A DNA stretch of 64,000 bases from UBA5069 sp963773745 (GTDB lineage Bacteria > Chloroflexota > Anaerolineae > Caldilineales > Caldilineaceae): positions 124,001 through 188,000 of the forward strand of contig CAVZCL010000004.1 in NCBI GenBank assembly GCA_963773745.1, read 5' to 3'. The notes under the pieces were generated by a model. It was not told where the DNA came from. It saw only the letters and a program-made list of their open reading frames with translations, and ran no database searches. Shown here in pieces: positions 1-8,366 of this stretch (positions within the stretch are counted from its first letter, which is position 1; every line of letters begins with the position of its first letter). The position numbers and the translations under genes were made by a program.

Positions 1-1159
1 GCCGGCGGATTGGCCGTAGCCGGTGAGTTCCACGTAGCCGCGGCCGCTTACGGGCGCACCCTGCATGGTCCCTGCGGCGCGCACGGCACCCTCCCAATAG
101 ATGAAGCTCACCTGCATCTCCTGGTCATCCAGCAGCGGCGTCACAGTCACAGCAAGCGCCTGCCCGGGCACTTCAATTTCCCACGCCACAGGATAGGTGG
201 CAGCCGTGCGCGGGCTTGTCCAGGTGCGCGTCGGCGTAATCGTGAAATCCTTCTCGGTAATGGGTATCTGCGTGCCATCGGGCCAGGCGAGCGCGCCTGT
301 CAGCGGCAGCAGACGGCGCGCCGGGGGGCGTGCGAATCTCGTAGAGCATGAGCGCCGCGCCGTTGTCCAGCTGCAGGCTAAACCAGTCCCACCCCAGCGC
401 GTCGCCGCCGAGCGCACTGGTGCCGTACTCGTGGTCCATCCAGCTTTGGCCCGTCACCGCCACACTGCCTGTTGGCGTTGTGACACGACCGGTCGTCTCC
501 AGGCCGGGCAGGCTGTAGTAGTAGGAGGCGTTGCCCGCCTCGAGCCCCTTCTGGTGCAGGCCCGCCTCGCCCTGCAGAATGGGGGGCGCGTCTCGCGCAG
601 TGTGAGGTCGATCGCCACGGGGCCATCGGCGTGATCGGCAGCGGCGACAATCTGCACCACTTGCGGCTCCAGCTCGCGCGCCGACCAGATCCTCCAGCCA
701 GACGCTGAAGGTTGGCTCGCCGGTTGCGCCCGCCAGCCCGCCTGCGCCGCGGCTGAAGCGCTCAAAGCTGTAGTGCGCGTTGGCCGGGCCGTCGGTCAAG
801 GCAAAGTGGGCCATGTAGATCTGGTTCGTGGCCAGTGTCGACGGCCGCTCAACCGACTGCGGCGTAAGCGCATTGCGGAAGATTGTGAACTGGTAGCCGT
901 ACTCGTTGCCGGCTTCATCCTGCAAATTGCCTGTGTAGTACCACCACTCGGTGCGGTACTCCGGGTGGGCGCCATGATCGCGCGGGAAGACGAAGGGCGC
1001 CGGCTCGAGCGCACGCGCGAAGCCGGCATCGTTGGGAACGCGCATAGCCTCCACCACATTGGCGGCGAGCGCGGGCGTCTGGGTCTGCGCTGTGCAGCCC
1101 ATCAGCAGGATTGCGACGAACAGCAGGGGCACGATACGGGACGTTCGACCTGTTTTCAT
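1..1159 (-). pseudogene. AttH/CrtC-like lipocalin-domain lipoprotein, frameshifted, 3' end outside window
   Basis: The gene reads from ATG at 1159 towards base 1 and continues beyond the window. The N-terminus is a lipoprotein signal with lipobox LLMGC (Cys22). It is followed by HPEYRTEWWYYTGNL and later SWMDHEYGTS and GWDWFSLQLDNG, the landmarks of the AttH/carotenoid 1,2-hydratase-like family. The C-terminal GRGYVELTGY is also typical. The reading frame changes near 690, in a G6 run at 581-586 (one base short) and in a G6 run at 323-328 (one base long). Correcting these gives one continuous protein. The homopolymer positions make sequencing error as likely as real decay. True carotenoid hydratase activity is not implied; most lipoprotein members are uncharacterised cell-envelope proteins. 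Confidence 0.75.
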
Positions 1160-1244
1160 GCGACAAATCATAGCGGCAAAGGCGGCGCGTCTCTGTCATC
1201 TTCTTACCGATGCGGGGCGGATTGATCTTGATCCAGGAATCCCT

Positions 1245-1280
1245 CCCTTCGTCGCGGCGGCTGCAAGCCGCGACGAAGGG
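1245..1280. repeat. Inverted repeat, 14-bp arms, upstream of the DinB-like gene
   Basis: Arms at 1245-1258 and 1267-1280 are exact reverse complements around an 8-base loop. The loop and inner arm resemble the CGGCGGCTTCAGCCGCCG repeats seen elsewhere in the window. It fills the 288-base gap between the divergent genes at 1159 and 1448; nothing else was recognised there. Confidence 0.7.
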
Positions 1281-1447
1281 AAAGATGCGCCATCTCCAGC
1301 CTGGATATTCGCCGGCCGCTGTACGACTTCTGTTACAGACGGGCGCGCCATATCGCGCGAAAGTAAACGCAGAACGCGGCCCTCGCCGCGCAAGGCAACT
1401 AAACCACCATCCCTCCCCAAGCGGCGGGCACAAGGAGATTTCCCCTC

Positions 1448-2056
1448 ATGTTGGAGTTTGGCGCGGTGCGCGAGAAGCGCATCTCCTTTTCCGAATTGAC
1501 AATTAACCTCACCCTCGAAGATTTGCGCAGCCTCAGCCACGAGATGGTGGACACACTGCTCACCCTTATTGCCGACTGCACGGATGCCGACGTCGTTTTC
1601 CGGCCGGTGGACGTTGACGCCAATGACCCCTATGCCAGCGGCGAGGGTGCGAACCAGGTGAACGAGGCATGGACGCTGGGCCATGTCATACTGCACACCA
1701 CGGCCTCGGCCGAGGAGGCTGCCTTCATGGCGGCCGAGATGGCGCGCGGCATAGAGCCGCACGGCCGCTCGCGCTACGAGTTGCCGTGGGAGAGTGTGAC
1801 AACGGTTGACCAACTGCGGCAGCGGCTGCAGGAGAGCCGCCGCATGCGCGTGGCCAGCCTCGATTTGTGGCCCGACCACCCCCACATGAATATCTACTTT
1901 TCGTATGGGGAGGGCAAGCCCCAGTACAACGCGCTGCAGCGTATGGCACTGGGGTTGCGCCACGAGGATGACCACTTGGCGCAGATCCGAGAGATTGTGC
2001 GCCAGGCGCAGGAGAGCCGTCAGGCGGCGGCGCGCGAAGCGGCTGTCGGGAAGTAA
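1448..2056 (+). CDS. DinB-like (four-helix bundle) family protein
   Basis: 202 residues. The helical pattern, with WTLGHVILHT near the middle and LRHEDDHLAQI near the C-terminus, matches the DinB/YfiT-like bundle fold, whose members often bind a metal through three histidines; His residues are present at these places. ATG at 1448 is chosen because AAGGAG lies at 1432-1437. Members include thiol-dependent transferases and many unknowns, so the substrate cannot be given. It stands alone and ends at a strong bidirectional hairpin shared with the convergent SIS gene. Confidence 0.8.
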   Translation: MLEFGAVREKRISFSELTINLTLEDLRSLSHEMVDTLLTLIADCTDADVVFRPVDVDANDPYASGEGANQVNEAWTLGHVILHTTASAEEAAFMAAEMARGIEPHGRSRYELPWESVTTVDQLRQRLQESRRMRVASLDLWPDHPHMNIYFSYGEGKPQYNALQRMALGLRHEDDHLAQIREIVRQAQESRQAAAREAAVGK

Positions 2057-2089
2057 TTTCCCGGCCGGCATAACGCAAAAAGTATCATC

Positions 2090-2123
2090 GCAAAACCGGG
2101 GGCTGCAAAGCCCCCGGTTTTGC
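2090..2123. terminator. Bidirectional terminator hairpin between convergent genes
   Basis: A perfect 14-bp GC-rich stem (2090-2103 with 2110-2123) with A-rich and T-rich outer ends lies between the stop of the DinB-like gene and the stop of the SIS gene. It can serve both strands. Confidence 0.85.
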
Positions 2124-2155
2124 GTGCGCAACTGATGCCGGGCCGCCCGCTTTGT

Positions 2156-2770
2156 CTATGCGCCCGGCGCTTCCGTCAGCTTGCCCACGGCGCCGGCGGG
2201 GTGGTTGTGCAGCACCTTGTCCCACGAGTGCTCGCGCTGCTGCATGAGGGTAAAGGCAAGTGCATCGCCCCAGACGCCCACGGCGAGCGTGCTGCCCATG
2301 GCGATGACATTGCCCGGGTCGATGTCGGCGAGATTCTCAAGCACTACGCTGATGTTGGCCATGCGCGCCAGCGCCGATGCGGGCGCGCTGGTGATGGAGA
2401 CGATCGCGACGCCTGCCTCCTGCAGCCGTTGTGCGAGGTCGTTGATTTCATCCGAGGCGCCGCCGCGCGAAATGGCAATCAGCATGTCGCCCCGGGTGGC
2501 CGCGCCCATGGCGCCGTGCAGCGCATCCATGGCGGGCATGAAGAGCGCCGGCGTGCCGCAGACGGTGAGCAGGTGCGCCATGCGCCGCGCCATGATCCCC
2601 GACGTGCCCGAGCCGGTGACAAAGACCTTGCCGGGCAGCGCCAGGATGCGCTCCACAGTGTGTGCAAAGCTCTCGTCCAGTTGATCGGCAATTGCGCGCA
2701 CGCCTGCTGCTTCGTGTTCAATCCGCGCGCGTGCGCCATCCAGCAGGTTTTCGTGGTCGATTGCGGCCAT
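2156..2770 (-). CDS. SIS-domain phosphosugar isomerase (KdsD/GutQ-like, no CBS domains)
   Basis: 204 residues forming a single SIS domain: VFVTGSGTSG phosphosugar loop, AISRGGASDEI second serine loop, and C-terminal HPAGAVGK, the signature of arabinose-5-phosphate isomerase-type SIS proteins. The CBS pair found in KdsD/GutQ is absent, so it is a short version. It probably interconverts an aldose- and ketose-phosphate; the true substrate is not determinable. ATG at 2770 has a weak GAGGGA-like site. A 3-hexulose-6-phosphate isomerase-like role is an alternative. Confidence 0.8.
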   Translation of the reverse strand: MAAIDHENLLDGARARIEHEAAGVRAIADQLDESFAHTVERILALPGKVFVTGSGTSGIMARRMAHLLTVCGTPALFMPAMDALHGAMGAATRGDMLIAISRGGASDEINDLAQRLQEAGVAIVSITSAPASALARMANISVVLENLADIDPGNVIAMGSTLAVGVWGDALAFTLMQQREHSWDKVLHNHPAGAVGKLTEAPGA

Positions 2771-3353
2771 TGTTCATTCCCTCACTCTTTGCAGATCAAG
2801 GTTGGTTTCGCAGCGGCGGCCGAAGCCGCCGTACTCGTGTGTGCAGCGCGTTTCCAACCTTTGGCGGCTGGCTTTTCAGATAGAAACTCGGTATCGAGTC
2901 ATCCAGCGCGGGTCATAACCTCACCCCGGCCCCTCTCCACGCGGAAAGAGGAGCAGAACAACGGCGTCACGCCCGGAGACGCGACCTGCAACGGGGGCTT
3001 TGCAGGCGGGGGTGAGGTTGCAGTTAGCGCGGCAACGCCTATGAGCCGCCGCGAAGTAGTTCACCCGCTCCCATAATGTGGAGAGGTCGCCCTGCCATTC
3101 ATTCCACTGCCATTCATTATAGATGCAGCCTGTACATGATGGCATTTATCGCGTTCGCTGCCATTCTACCCGCTGCCACCCCACCGCGGTCCCACGGAGG
3201 CGCGCAAGAGCGACCCCTGCCTGCCGGCCATTGACCTGGGCACGACCCTTTGCAAGACGCTGCAACCGGACGCTTTGTCTTGATGCAGTGCCGCGCACAT
3301 GCGCGCAGAGAAGCTCGCGCGGCTTCTCGTTGAGCAGTCGCCTGTTTCAACCC
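2771..3353. repeat. Long intergenic region with degenerate dispersed repeats
   Basis: No convincing gene in this stretch. It holds a CGGCGG...CCGCCG palindrome fragment near 2811-2840, a copy of the CTCACCCCGGCCCCTCTCC phrase near 2928-2948 with its partial inverted partner near 3008-3022, and a GTCACGCCCGGAGACG hairpin unit near 2967. The same elements recur elsewhere in the window, so this is repeat debris. Short open frames here lack coding character. Confidence 0.5.
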
Positions 3354-3354
3354 G

Positions 3355-3383
3355 TTGTTGCGCCATTGCGCTTGTGCTAGAAT
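3355..3383 (+). promoter_or_regulatory. Putative sigma-70-type promoter for the downstream lipoprotein
   Basis: TTGTTG (3355-3360) and TAGAAT (3378-3383) are separated by 17 bases. A 9-bp-stem hairpin (3389-3397 with 3404-3412) follows at once, then about 175 bases of leader precede the lipoprotein start at 3589. Confidence 0.5.
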
Positions 3384-3588
3384 GTTAACAGGAACGGGAT
3401 ACGCCGTTCCTGTATCCCCAGTGTCACCTCACGTTCTGGTTCACACATACTCTTTGGCATGGCCTTTTGGTATGTAGTTCGGCACTTTTTGCTTTGGACG
3501 GCGCAGTTATCCTTTCCCTGGCTCGACCTTTCCCTGGCTCGATTGGATCAAACCTCAAAAATCCACCCAAACTTGAAGGAGATTCCCC

Positions 3589-4593
3589 ATGCTGACGCGC
3601 TTCACACAGCTGAGACGGTTGACGGTGGTTCTGCCACTCATGCTCTTTGCGCTGCTGGCGCTGGCCGGCTGCGGCCCGCGTGCGGGTGGCGGTGATGTTG
3701 CACGCGCTGCCAGCGCGTCGGACGTAGTGGTTGATTTGCCCGCCATTTACATTGATTTTAACACCGACGGCGTGGGCACGATTGGCGGCATGACCGTCAG
3801 CCAGGCCGGCATGTTGATCGGCCAGTCCCTCCCCGACCTGAGCTTCGGCGTGGACACTGTAGCCGCCATGGAAAAGTACAACATCCAGCACGTGCAGCTT
3901 GTCAACACCGACAAGGGGCTGGATATCCTGGTGAACGGCCTGCGCGTGCCTTCGCTGGGCTGGAACGCCGAAGTGCTGACCAACCTGCAGGAGCAGATGG
4001 CGCTGCTTGGCGTAGACCTGGGCGCTGTTGGCAGGCTGTTGCCGTTGGCCGGCAACTTCAACACGGGCATCGTGTTGCGCTTCCCTGTGGCCGCCGGCAA
4101 GGAGCCGATGCCACTGGTTGATCCAATGGCCGCCGAAATTGCCCAGCGCAGCCAGCAGGCAACGCAGGCCTTTGCCGCCGGCGTGGGCGACCTGCCTACA
4201 ATCAAGTTCTCGGTTGACTACCAGCCCGATGGCACGTGGACAGTGCAAGGCAAGGATGCCGCCGCCTGGGAAGAGACGCTGCCCATTGGTTGGGATGGCT
4301 TCGACTTGCCTCCTGACCTTGTGCAGGGTGCAGGCGCTGCCGGCCTGAAGACGCTCGGCATCTCCACCAACGAAGAGGGCATCAACTTCAGCCTCAACGG
4401 CAAGGCGTTGCCCACCATCACCTGGGGCAGCGGCGAGATGTCCAACCTCATCCAGCTGCTCAAGAACTCGGGCGTGATGGATGAGTTGACGGGTGGCAAC
4501 CCGCAGGTGGCGGGGATTTTGGACCTGGGAGAGCAACTGCTGCCCACGATTCAGGCCGCCGACTTTGGCATGACGGTCAATTTCCCGCAGTAG
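3589..4593 (+). CDS. Lipoprotein of unknown function with internal duplication
   Basis: 334 residues. A lipoprotein signal ends in the lipobox ALAGC (Cys25), so the protein should be anchored outside the membrane. Two halves look related: LDILVNGLRVPSLGWNAEVL in the first aligns with INFSLNGKALPTITWGSGEM in the second, each followed by a leucine-rich helix and ending in a strand with FP. No known domain was recognised. ATG at 3589 has AAGGAG about 8 bases upstream. It is monocistronic, bounded by its own promoter and a strong terminator. Confidence 0.8.
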   Translation: MLTRFTQLRRLTVVLPLMLFALLALAGCGPRAGGGDVARAASASDVVVDLPAIYIDFNTDGVGTIGGMTVSQAGMLIGQSLPDLSFGVDTVAAMEKYNIQHVQLVNTDKGLDILVNGLRVPSLGWNAEVLTNLQEQMALLGVDLGAVGRLLPLAGNFNTGIVLRFPVAAGKEPMPLVDPMAAEIAQRSQQATQAFAAGVGDLPTIKFSVDYQPDGTWTVQGKDAAAWEETLPIGWDGFDLPPDLVQGAGAAGLKTLGISTNEEGINFSLNGKALPTITWGSGEMSNLIQLLKNSGVMDELTGGNPQVAGILDLGEQLLPTIQAADFGMTVNFPQ

Positions 4594-4612
4594 CCGTTGC
4601 GCAGAAAAGAGA

Positions 4613-4646
4613 AGAGGGGCGGCGGCCTGCAGGCCGCCGCCCCTCT
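4613..4646 (+). terminator. Intrinsic terminator of the lipoprotein gene
   Basis: Perfect 15-bp GC-rich stem (4613-4627 with 4632-4646), 4-base loop, followed by CTTTGATT. It starts 20 bases after the lipoprotein stop. Confidence 0.8.
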
Positions 4647-4693
4647 CTTTGATTGGGGGGGCTTGCGGTTGTTGGTCGGGCCAGCCCAGGGCG

Positions 4694-4823
4694 TTCGTAG
4701 CGGCGGCTTCAGTGGTGCGTCTCCGCAGTGCGCGGACGATTTTGTAGCGGCTGCTTTAGCTGCCGTAGGTGGAGATCGCGTCGCGTCCTCGAGTACGGCG
4801 GCTGAAGCCGCCGCTACGAAACG
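4694..4823. repeat. CGTAGCGGCGG palindromic repeat, compound copy
   Basis: It opens with CGTAGCGGCGGCTTCAG and closes with CTGAAGCCGCCGCTACG. Between them are a diverged third copy and the GTCGCGTCCTCGAGTACGG connector that recurs at 14189-14263 and 23874-23937. It fills most of the gap 4594-4922. Confidence 0.75.
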
Positions 4824-4922
4824 CGCCGTGCACTTGCGGTACGCACCGCCGTGTGCGCCCATGCCAAATCACCCATCCCGTCCAGCAATGGGGTGCGAGA
4901 CGGGTGTAGAATGGCGTGAACC

Positions 4923-6580
4923 ATGAAACAGTCACTGTTTGGCCACAATTCATGCAGGCGTTGTCTGGCCGTCGTCGTGGCCGGGCTGATTGCGCTTGGC
5001 CTGGGGCCGCTACGGCCAACTGCGGCGCGCGCGCGAAACGCCCATTGTGCCAGGTGACACCTTCTTGCCGGTGCAGCCACTGCCGCCGCCGGATTCGTCC
5101 ATCTACCTGCCTCTCATTTCGGGGATTGTGAGCGGCACACCCACGCCGGTGCGCACGGCGCAGCAGGTAGCCGGCCTCCTTGGCACACTGGAGGCGGGCG
5201 AACGCACCGCGCGGCGACGTGCGGCTGCGTCTGCCTGCGGGCAGCCGCTACACCCTCGTGGCCGCAACCTCTGCGCTTGACCGCGAAATTGCTGAGCTGG
5301 CTGCTGCCATACCCGCCACCGCCCGCGTGTGGGGCACGCTCTACAGCGGTGCAGCGGGCGATCCAAACGCCTACATTGTCGTGACGGCAATTCTGCCCAA
5401 TACGGAGGAGCCCGTTGTCGCAGGTCGGCCCACGCCCACATTGACCCGCACCTCCACCCCTACCCCCACTCCCACCCCCACGCCGCAGCCACTCATGGCC
5501 GTGGCGCGCTTTGACATGGTCAACCTCTTTGCCGGGCCGGGCAGCACGTATGGGCGCGGCGGGCAGCTTCGGGCGGGTATGCGCTGCCCCATTACCGGCC
5601 GCAACGCAGCGGCGACGTGGATTCGCATTGAGTGCACGGACGGTGGTGGCGCCGGCAGCAGTGCCGGCACGACCGGCTGGATTGAACCGCGCTTTGTCAT
5701 TGTGATGGGCAGCGTGGACGACGCGCCTGTGGCCACGGCGCCCCAACCAACGCCATCACCCACGGCAACGCCGGCACCCACCGCGACAGCGCAGCCCTAT
5801 GTTTTTCGCGGCTGGCGCGCGCTCTACTTTGCCAATGCACAGCTGCGCGGCCCGCCCGCCTTTGTGGATGACGTGGCGGAGATTAGCGCCAACTGGGAGG
5901 TGGGCGCGCCCCGTGCCGGCATGCCTGCCGACTACTTCTCAATCGCCTTCGAGCGCACTGTCTACTTCGCGCCCGGCTACTACTTCTTTACGGCTGAAGC
6001 CGATGACGGGCTGCGTTTCCTGCTGGACGGCGTAGCTCTGCTGGACCAGTGGAACAACACCGGCGCGCAGACCTTTCGCCTTGGCATGCCGCTGGCAGGC
6101 GCGCATGATTTGCGCGTTGAGTACAACGAGGTCTCCGGCGCGGGGCGGCTGCGCTTTGAGTGGCAGGCGGGAAGCACAGCTATGCGCTGGCAGGCCGGAT
6201 ATGCAGGCTTGCCCAATACGCCCGGCGGCGTGGTCACCCGCCAGGAGTCCGAGGCGAATTCCTATCGCCTTGATTACAACTGGGGCATCGGCTCGCCCAC
6301 GGGCGCGCCCGCCGCCAACTGGACGGCGCGCTGGGTGGGCACCTTCCGCTTTGAGGCCGGCAACTATATCTTTCAGGCGCAGGGGCGGGACGGGATACGT
6401 GTGACGCTCGACGGCACGGTTGTGCTGGACAAGTGGAATGACGGCTATGGTGACCTGCGCAACCGCTTCATCGGCGTGGGCGCGGGCGATCACACGGTAA
6501 CGGTCGATTACTATGACCGCGTCGGCGATGCGTCGATCCGTGTCTGGTGGTACCGCGACACGACCTTCGCGCCGCAGTAA
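4923..6580 (+). pseudogene. Secreted SH3-like plus two PA14 domains, two 2-base frameshifts
   Basis: ATG at 4923 opens a signal peptide (MKQSLFGHNS, then a hydrophobic stretch). The frame shifts twice: at a CG tract near 5032 and at another near 5208. Both are repaired by restoring one CG dinucleotide each, giving 553 residues. After that come a Thr-Pro linker, an SH3-like domain (FDMVNLFAGPGSTYGRGG to TTGWIEPRF), a second Thr-Pro linker, and two tandem PA14 domains with EADDGLRFLLDG and QGRDGIRVTLDG. PA14 domains usually bind glycans at the cell surface. The largest intact frame starts at 5180. The loss of identical dinucleotides suggests polymerase slippage or consensus error. Confidence 0.8.
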
Positions 6581-6643
6581 AGGCGACGGCTTCAACGCAA
6601 AGGCGCAGCCATTCGGTTTCATTCTGCGTTCCCCCATGCCATC

Positions 6644-6694
6644 GGCTAAAATGTGCGGTGCGTGTCCATTGGGCGCGCACCGCACATTTTAGCC
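6644..6694. terminator. 19-bp-stem hairpin between the PA14 gene and the MFS gene
   Basis: Arms 6644-6662 and 6676-6694 pair perfectly around a 13-base loop; the stem carries AAAA and TTTT. It lies just upstream of the MFS ribosome site, so it could end the PA14 transcript or regulate the exporter. Confidence 0.6.
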
Positions 6695-6713
6695 GGGTCG
6701 TTTGGAGTATCCG

Positions 6714-8090
6714 ATGCAGAACACCAATCGCAGCCATTTGCCACGGGGCATGACAGCCTTCACCCTCATCTGGTTTGGCCAGCTGATTTCGCTGGTTGGC
6801 ACCAGCATGACGCGTTTTGCGCTCACCGTGTGGGCCTTCGAGACGACCGGTTCGGCCGCCGTTCTTGCGCAGGTGGGCTTTTTCTCCTTTGTGCCCATCA
6901 TCCTCGTCACCCCCTTTGCCGGCGCACTTGTGGACCGCTGGAACCGCAAGCTGGTGATGATTCTTTCCGACCTGGGGGCCGGGCTTTCCACGATAGCGCT
7001 GCTCGTTCTCTACTTCACGGGGAATCTGCAGATCTGGCACATTATGGTGGCCGGCGCATTTGCGGGCATCTTCGAGTCCTTCCAGTTTCCGGCCTTCTCC
7101 GCCTCCATCAGCACCATGCTTACCAAGGCGCAGTATTTGCGCGCCAACGCGATGATGTCGCTGGCCGAGTCGTCCAGCAGCATTGTTGCGCCGGTTATGG
7201 CGGGTGTGCTGCTGCCGCTCATCGGCATTGGCGGCATCATGACGATAGATATCGTCACCTTCTCGCTGGCTGTGCTGGCCGTGCTCGTCGTCTTCATTCC
7301 GCAGCCCAAGCGCTCGCAAGAGGGTGAAGAGGCGGGGCGGGGCATTTGGCGCGAAGCGGCCTATGGCTTTCGCTATATCTGGCGGCGGCCCAGCCTGCTG
7401 GGCTTGCAGTCGACCTTCTTCTTCAGCAATCTCTTCAGCGCGGTAACCATTATCCTGCTGCCTGCAATGATTCTAGCGCGCACGGGCAACAACGAGACGA
7501 CGCTGGGTATTGTGCAGTCGACGCTGGGAATCGGGGGCGTGGTGGGTGGCGTGCTGCTGAGCACGTGGGGCGGGCCGCAGCGGCGCATTCACGGGCTGCT
7601 GGTTGGCTTCATCGGCATCAGCCTGTTGGGGCAAACGCTCATGGGGATGGGTCAGGCGCTGCCGCTGTGGGCGGTGGCGGGCTTCTTTACGGGCTTCTTC
7701 ATTCCTTTCATCAATGGCTCCAACCAGGCCATCTGGCAGGCCAAGGTTGCGCCGGATGTGCAGGGGCGCGTCTTTGCGGCGCGGCGCATCTTTGCCCAGA
7801 TTACTATTCCGCTCGGTTTCCTGCTGGGCGGCTATCTGGCCGACGGCATCTTTGAGCCAATGATGATGAACCCCACGGGGCCGGTGGCGCGCTTCTTTGA
7901 GCCGCTGGTGGGCAGTGGGCCGGGGGCGGGCATGGGGTTGCTCTTTGTGATTGCGGGGCTGCTGGGCGCAGCGGTGGGTATGGCGGGCTATGTCATCCCC
8001 GTCATCCGCAACGCCGAGGAGATTCTGCCCGATCACGTTGAACTGGCCGAGGATGGGGCAGTCGAGCAGGCAGCGGCCGTACCTGCGTGA
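6714..8090 (+). CDS. MFS drug/siderophore-type exporter (EntS-like MFS_3)
   Basis: 458 residues with about 12 hydrophobic segments. GQLISLVGTSMTRFAL near the N-terminus, PFAGALVDRWNRK after helix 2 and GVLLSTWGGPQRR mid-protein are typical of the DHA3/EntS-like branch that exports small molecules. ATG at 6714 is preferred over the TTG four codons earlier because GGAG at 6704-6707 sits 6 bases in front of it. No regulator or biosynthetic partner is adjacent, so the substrate is unknown. Confidence 0.85.
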   Translation: MQNTNRSHLPRGMTAFTLIWFGQLISLVGTSMTRFALTVWAFETTGSAAVLAQVGFFSFVPIILVTPFAGALVDRWNRKLVMILSDLGAGLSTIALLVLYFTGNLQIWHIMVAGAFAGIFESFQFPAFSASISTMLTKAQYLRANAMMSLAESSSSIVAPVMAGVLLPLIGIGGIMTIDIVTFSLAVLAVLVVFIPQPKRSQEGEEAGRGIWREAAYGFRYIWRRPSLLGLQSTFFFSNLFSAVTIILLPAMILARTGNNETTLGIVQSTLGIGGVVGGVLLSTWGGPQRRIHGLLVGFIGISLLGQTLMGMGQALPLWAVAGFFTGFFIPFINGSNQAIWQAKVAPDVQGRVFAARRIFAQITIPLGFLLGGYLADGIFEPMMMNPTGPVARFFEPLVGSGPGAGMGLLFVIAGLLGAAVGMAGYVIPVIRNAEEILPDHVELAEDGAVEQAAAVPA

Positions 8091-8119
8091 CGTTGTTCGG
8101 GTTGGCGTGCGAATGGCAC

Positions 8120-8325
8120 GGCCGGAGGGCTGAAAGCCCCCGCTACGCACATTTGCTGATTGCCGAAGTGCGCTACCCTACGTAGCGGCGGTTTCAAACC
8201 GCCGGCTCTGCTGCATACGTTGGATCATAACAACCGGCGGTTTGAAACCGCCGCTACGGATTCACAGGCGCTTTTCGGATGCAATAGGCATCAATTGCCA
8301 ATGACCAATTGCCAATGACCACGCA
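8120..8325. repeat. Intergenic repeat cluster: CGTAGCGG-type palindromes
   Basis: A half copy CGGAGGGCTGAAAGCCCCCG (8124-8143) is followed by an inverted pair: CGTAGCGGCGGTTTCAAACC from about 8180 and its reverse complement ending near 8259. A tandem duplicate of CAATTGCCAATGAC follows at about 8293-8322. No gene is present between 8091 and 8366. Confidence 0.7.
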
Positions 8326-8366
8326 CCCGTAGTCCCTGCCGTCTCGTTCACTACCCGGAGTCACCC

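Noticed and set aside
3117..3380. Overlapping short open frames in the 2771-3588 gap
   Set aside because: No ribosome sites, no family resemblance, Arg/Ser-rich composition typical of non-coding GC-rich DNA.
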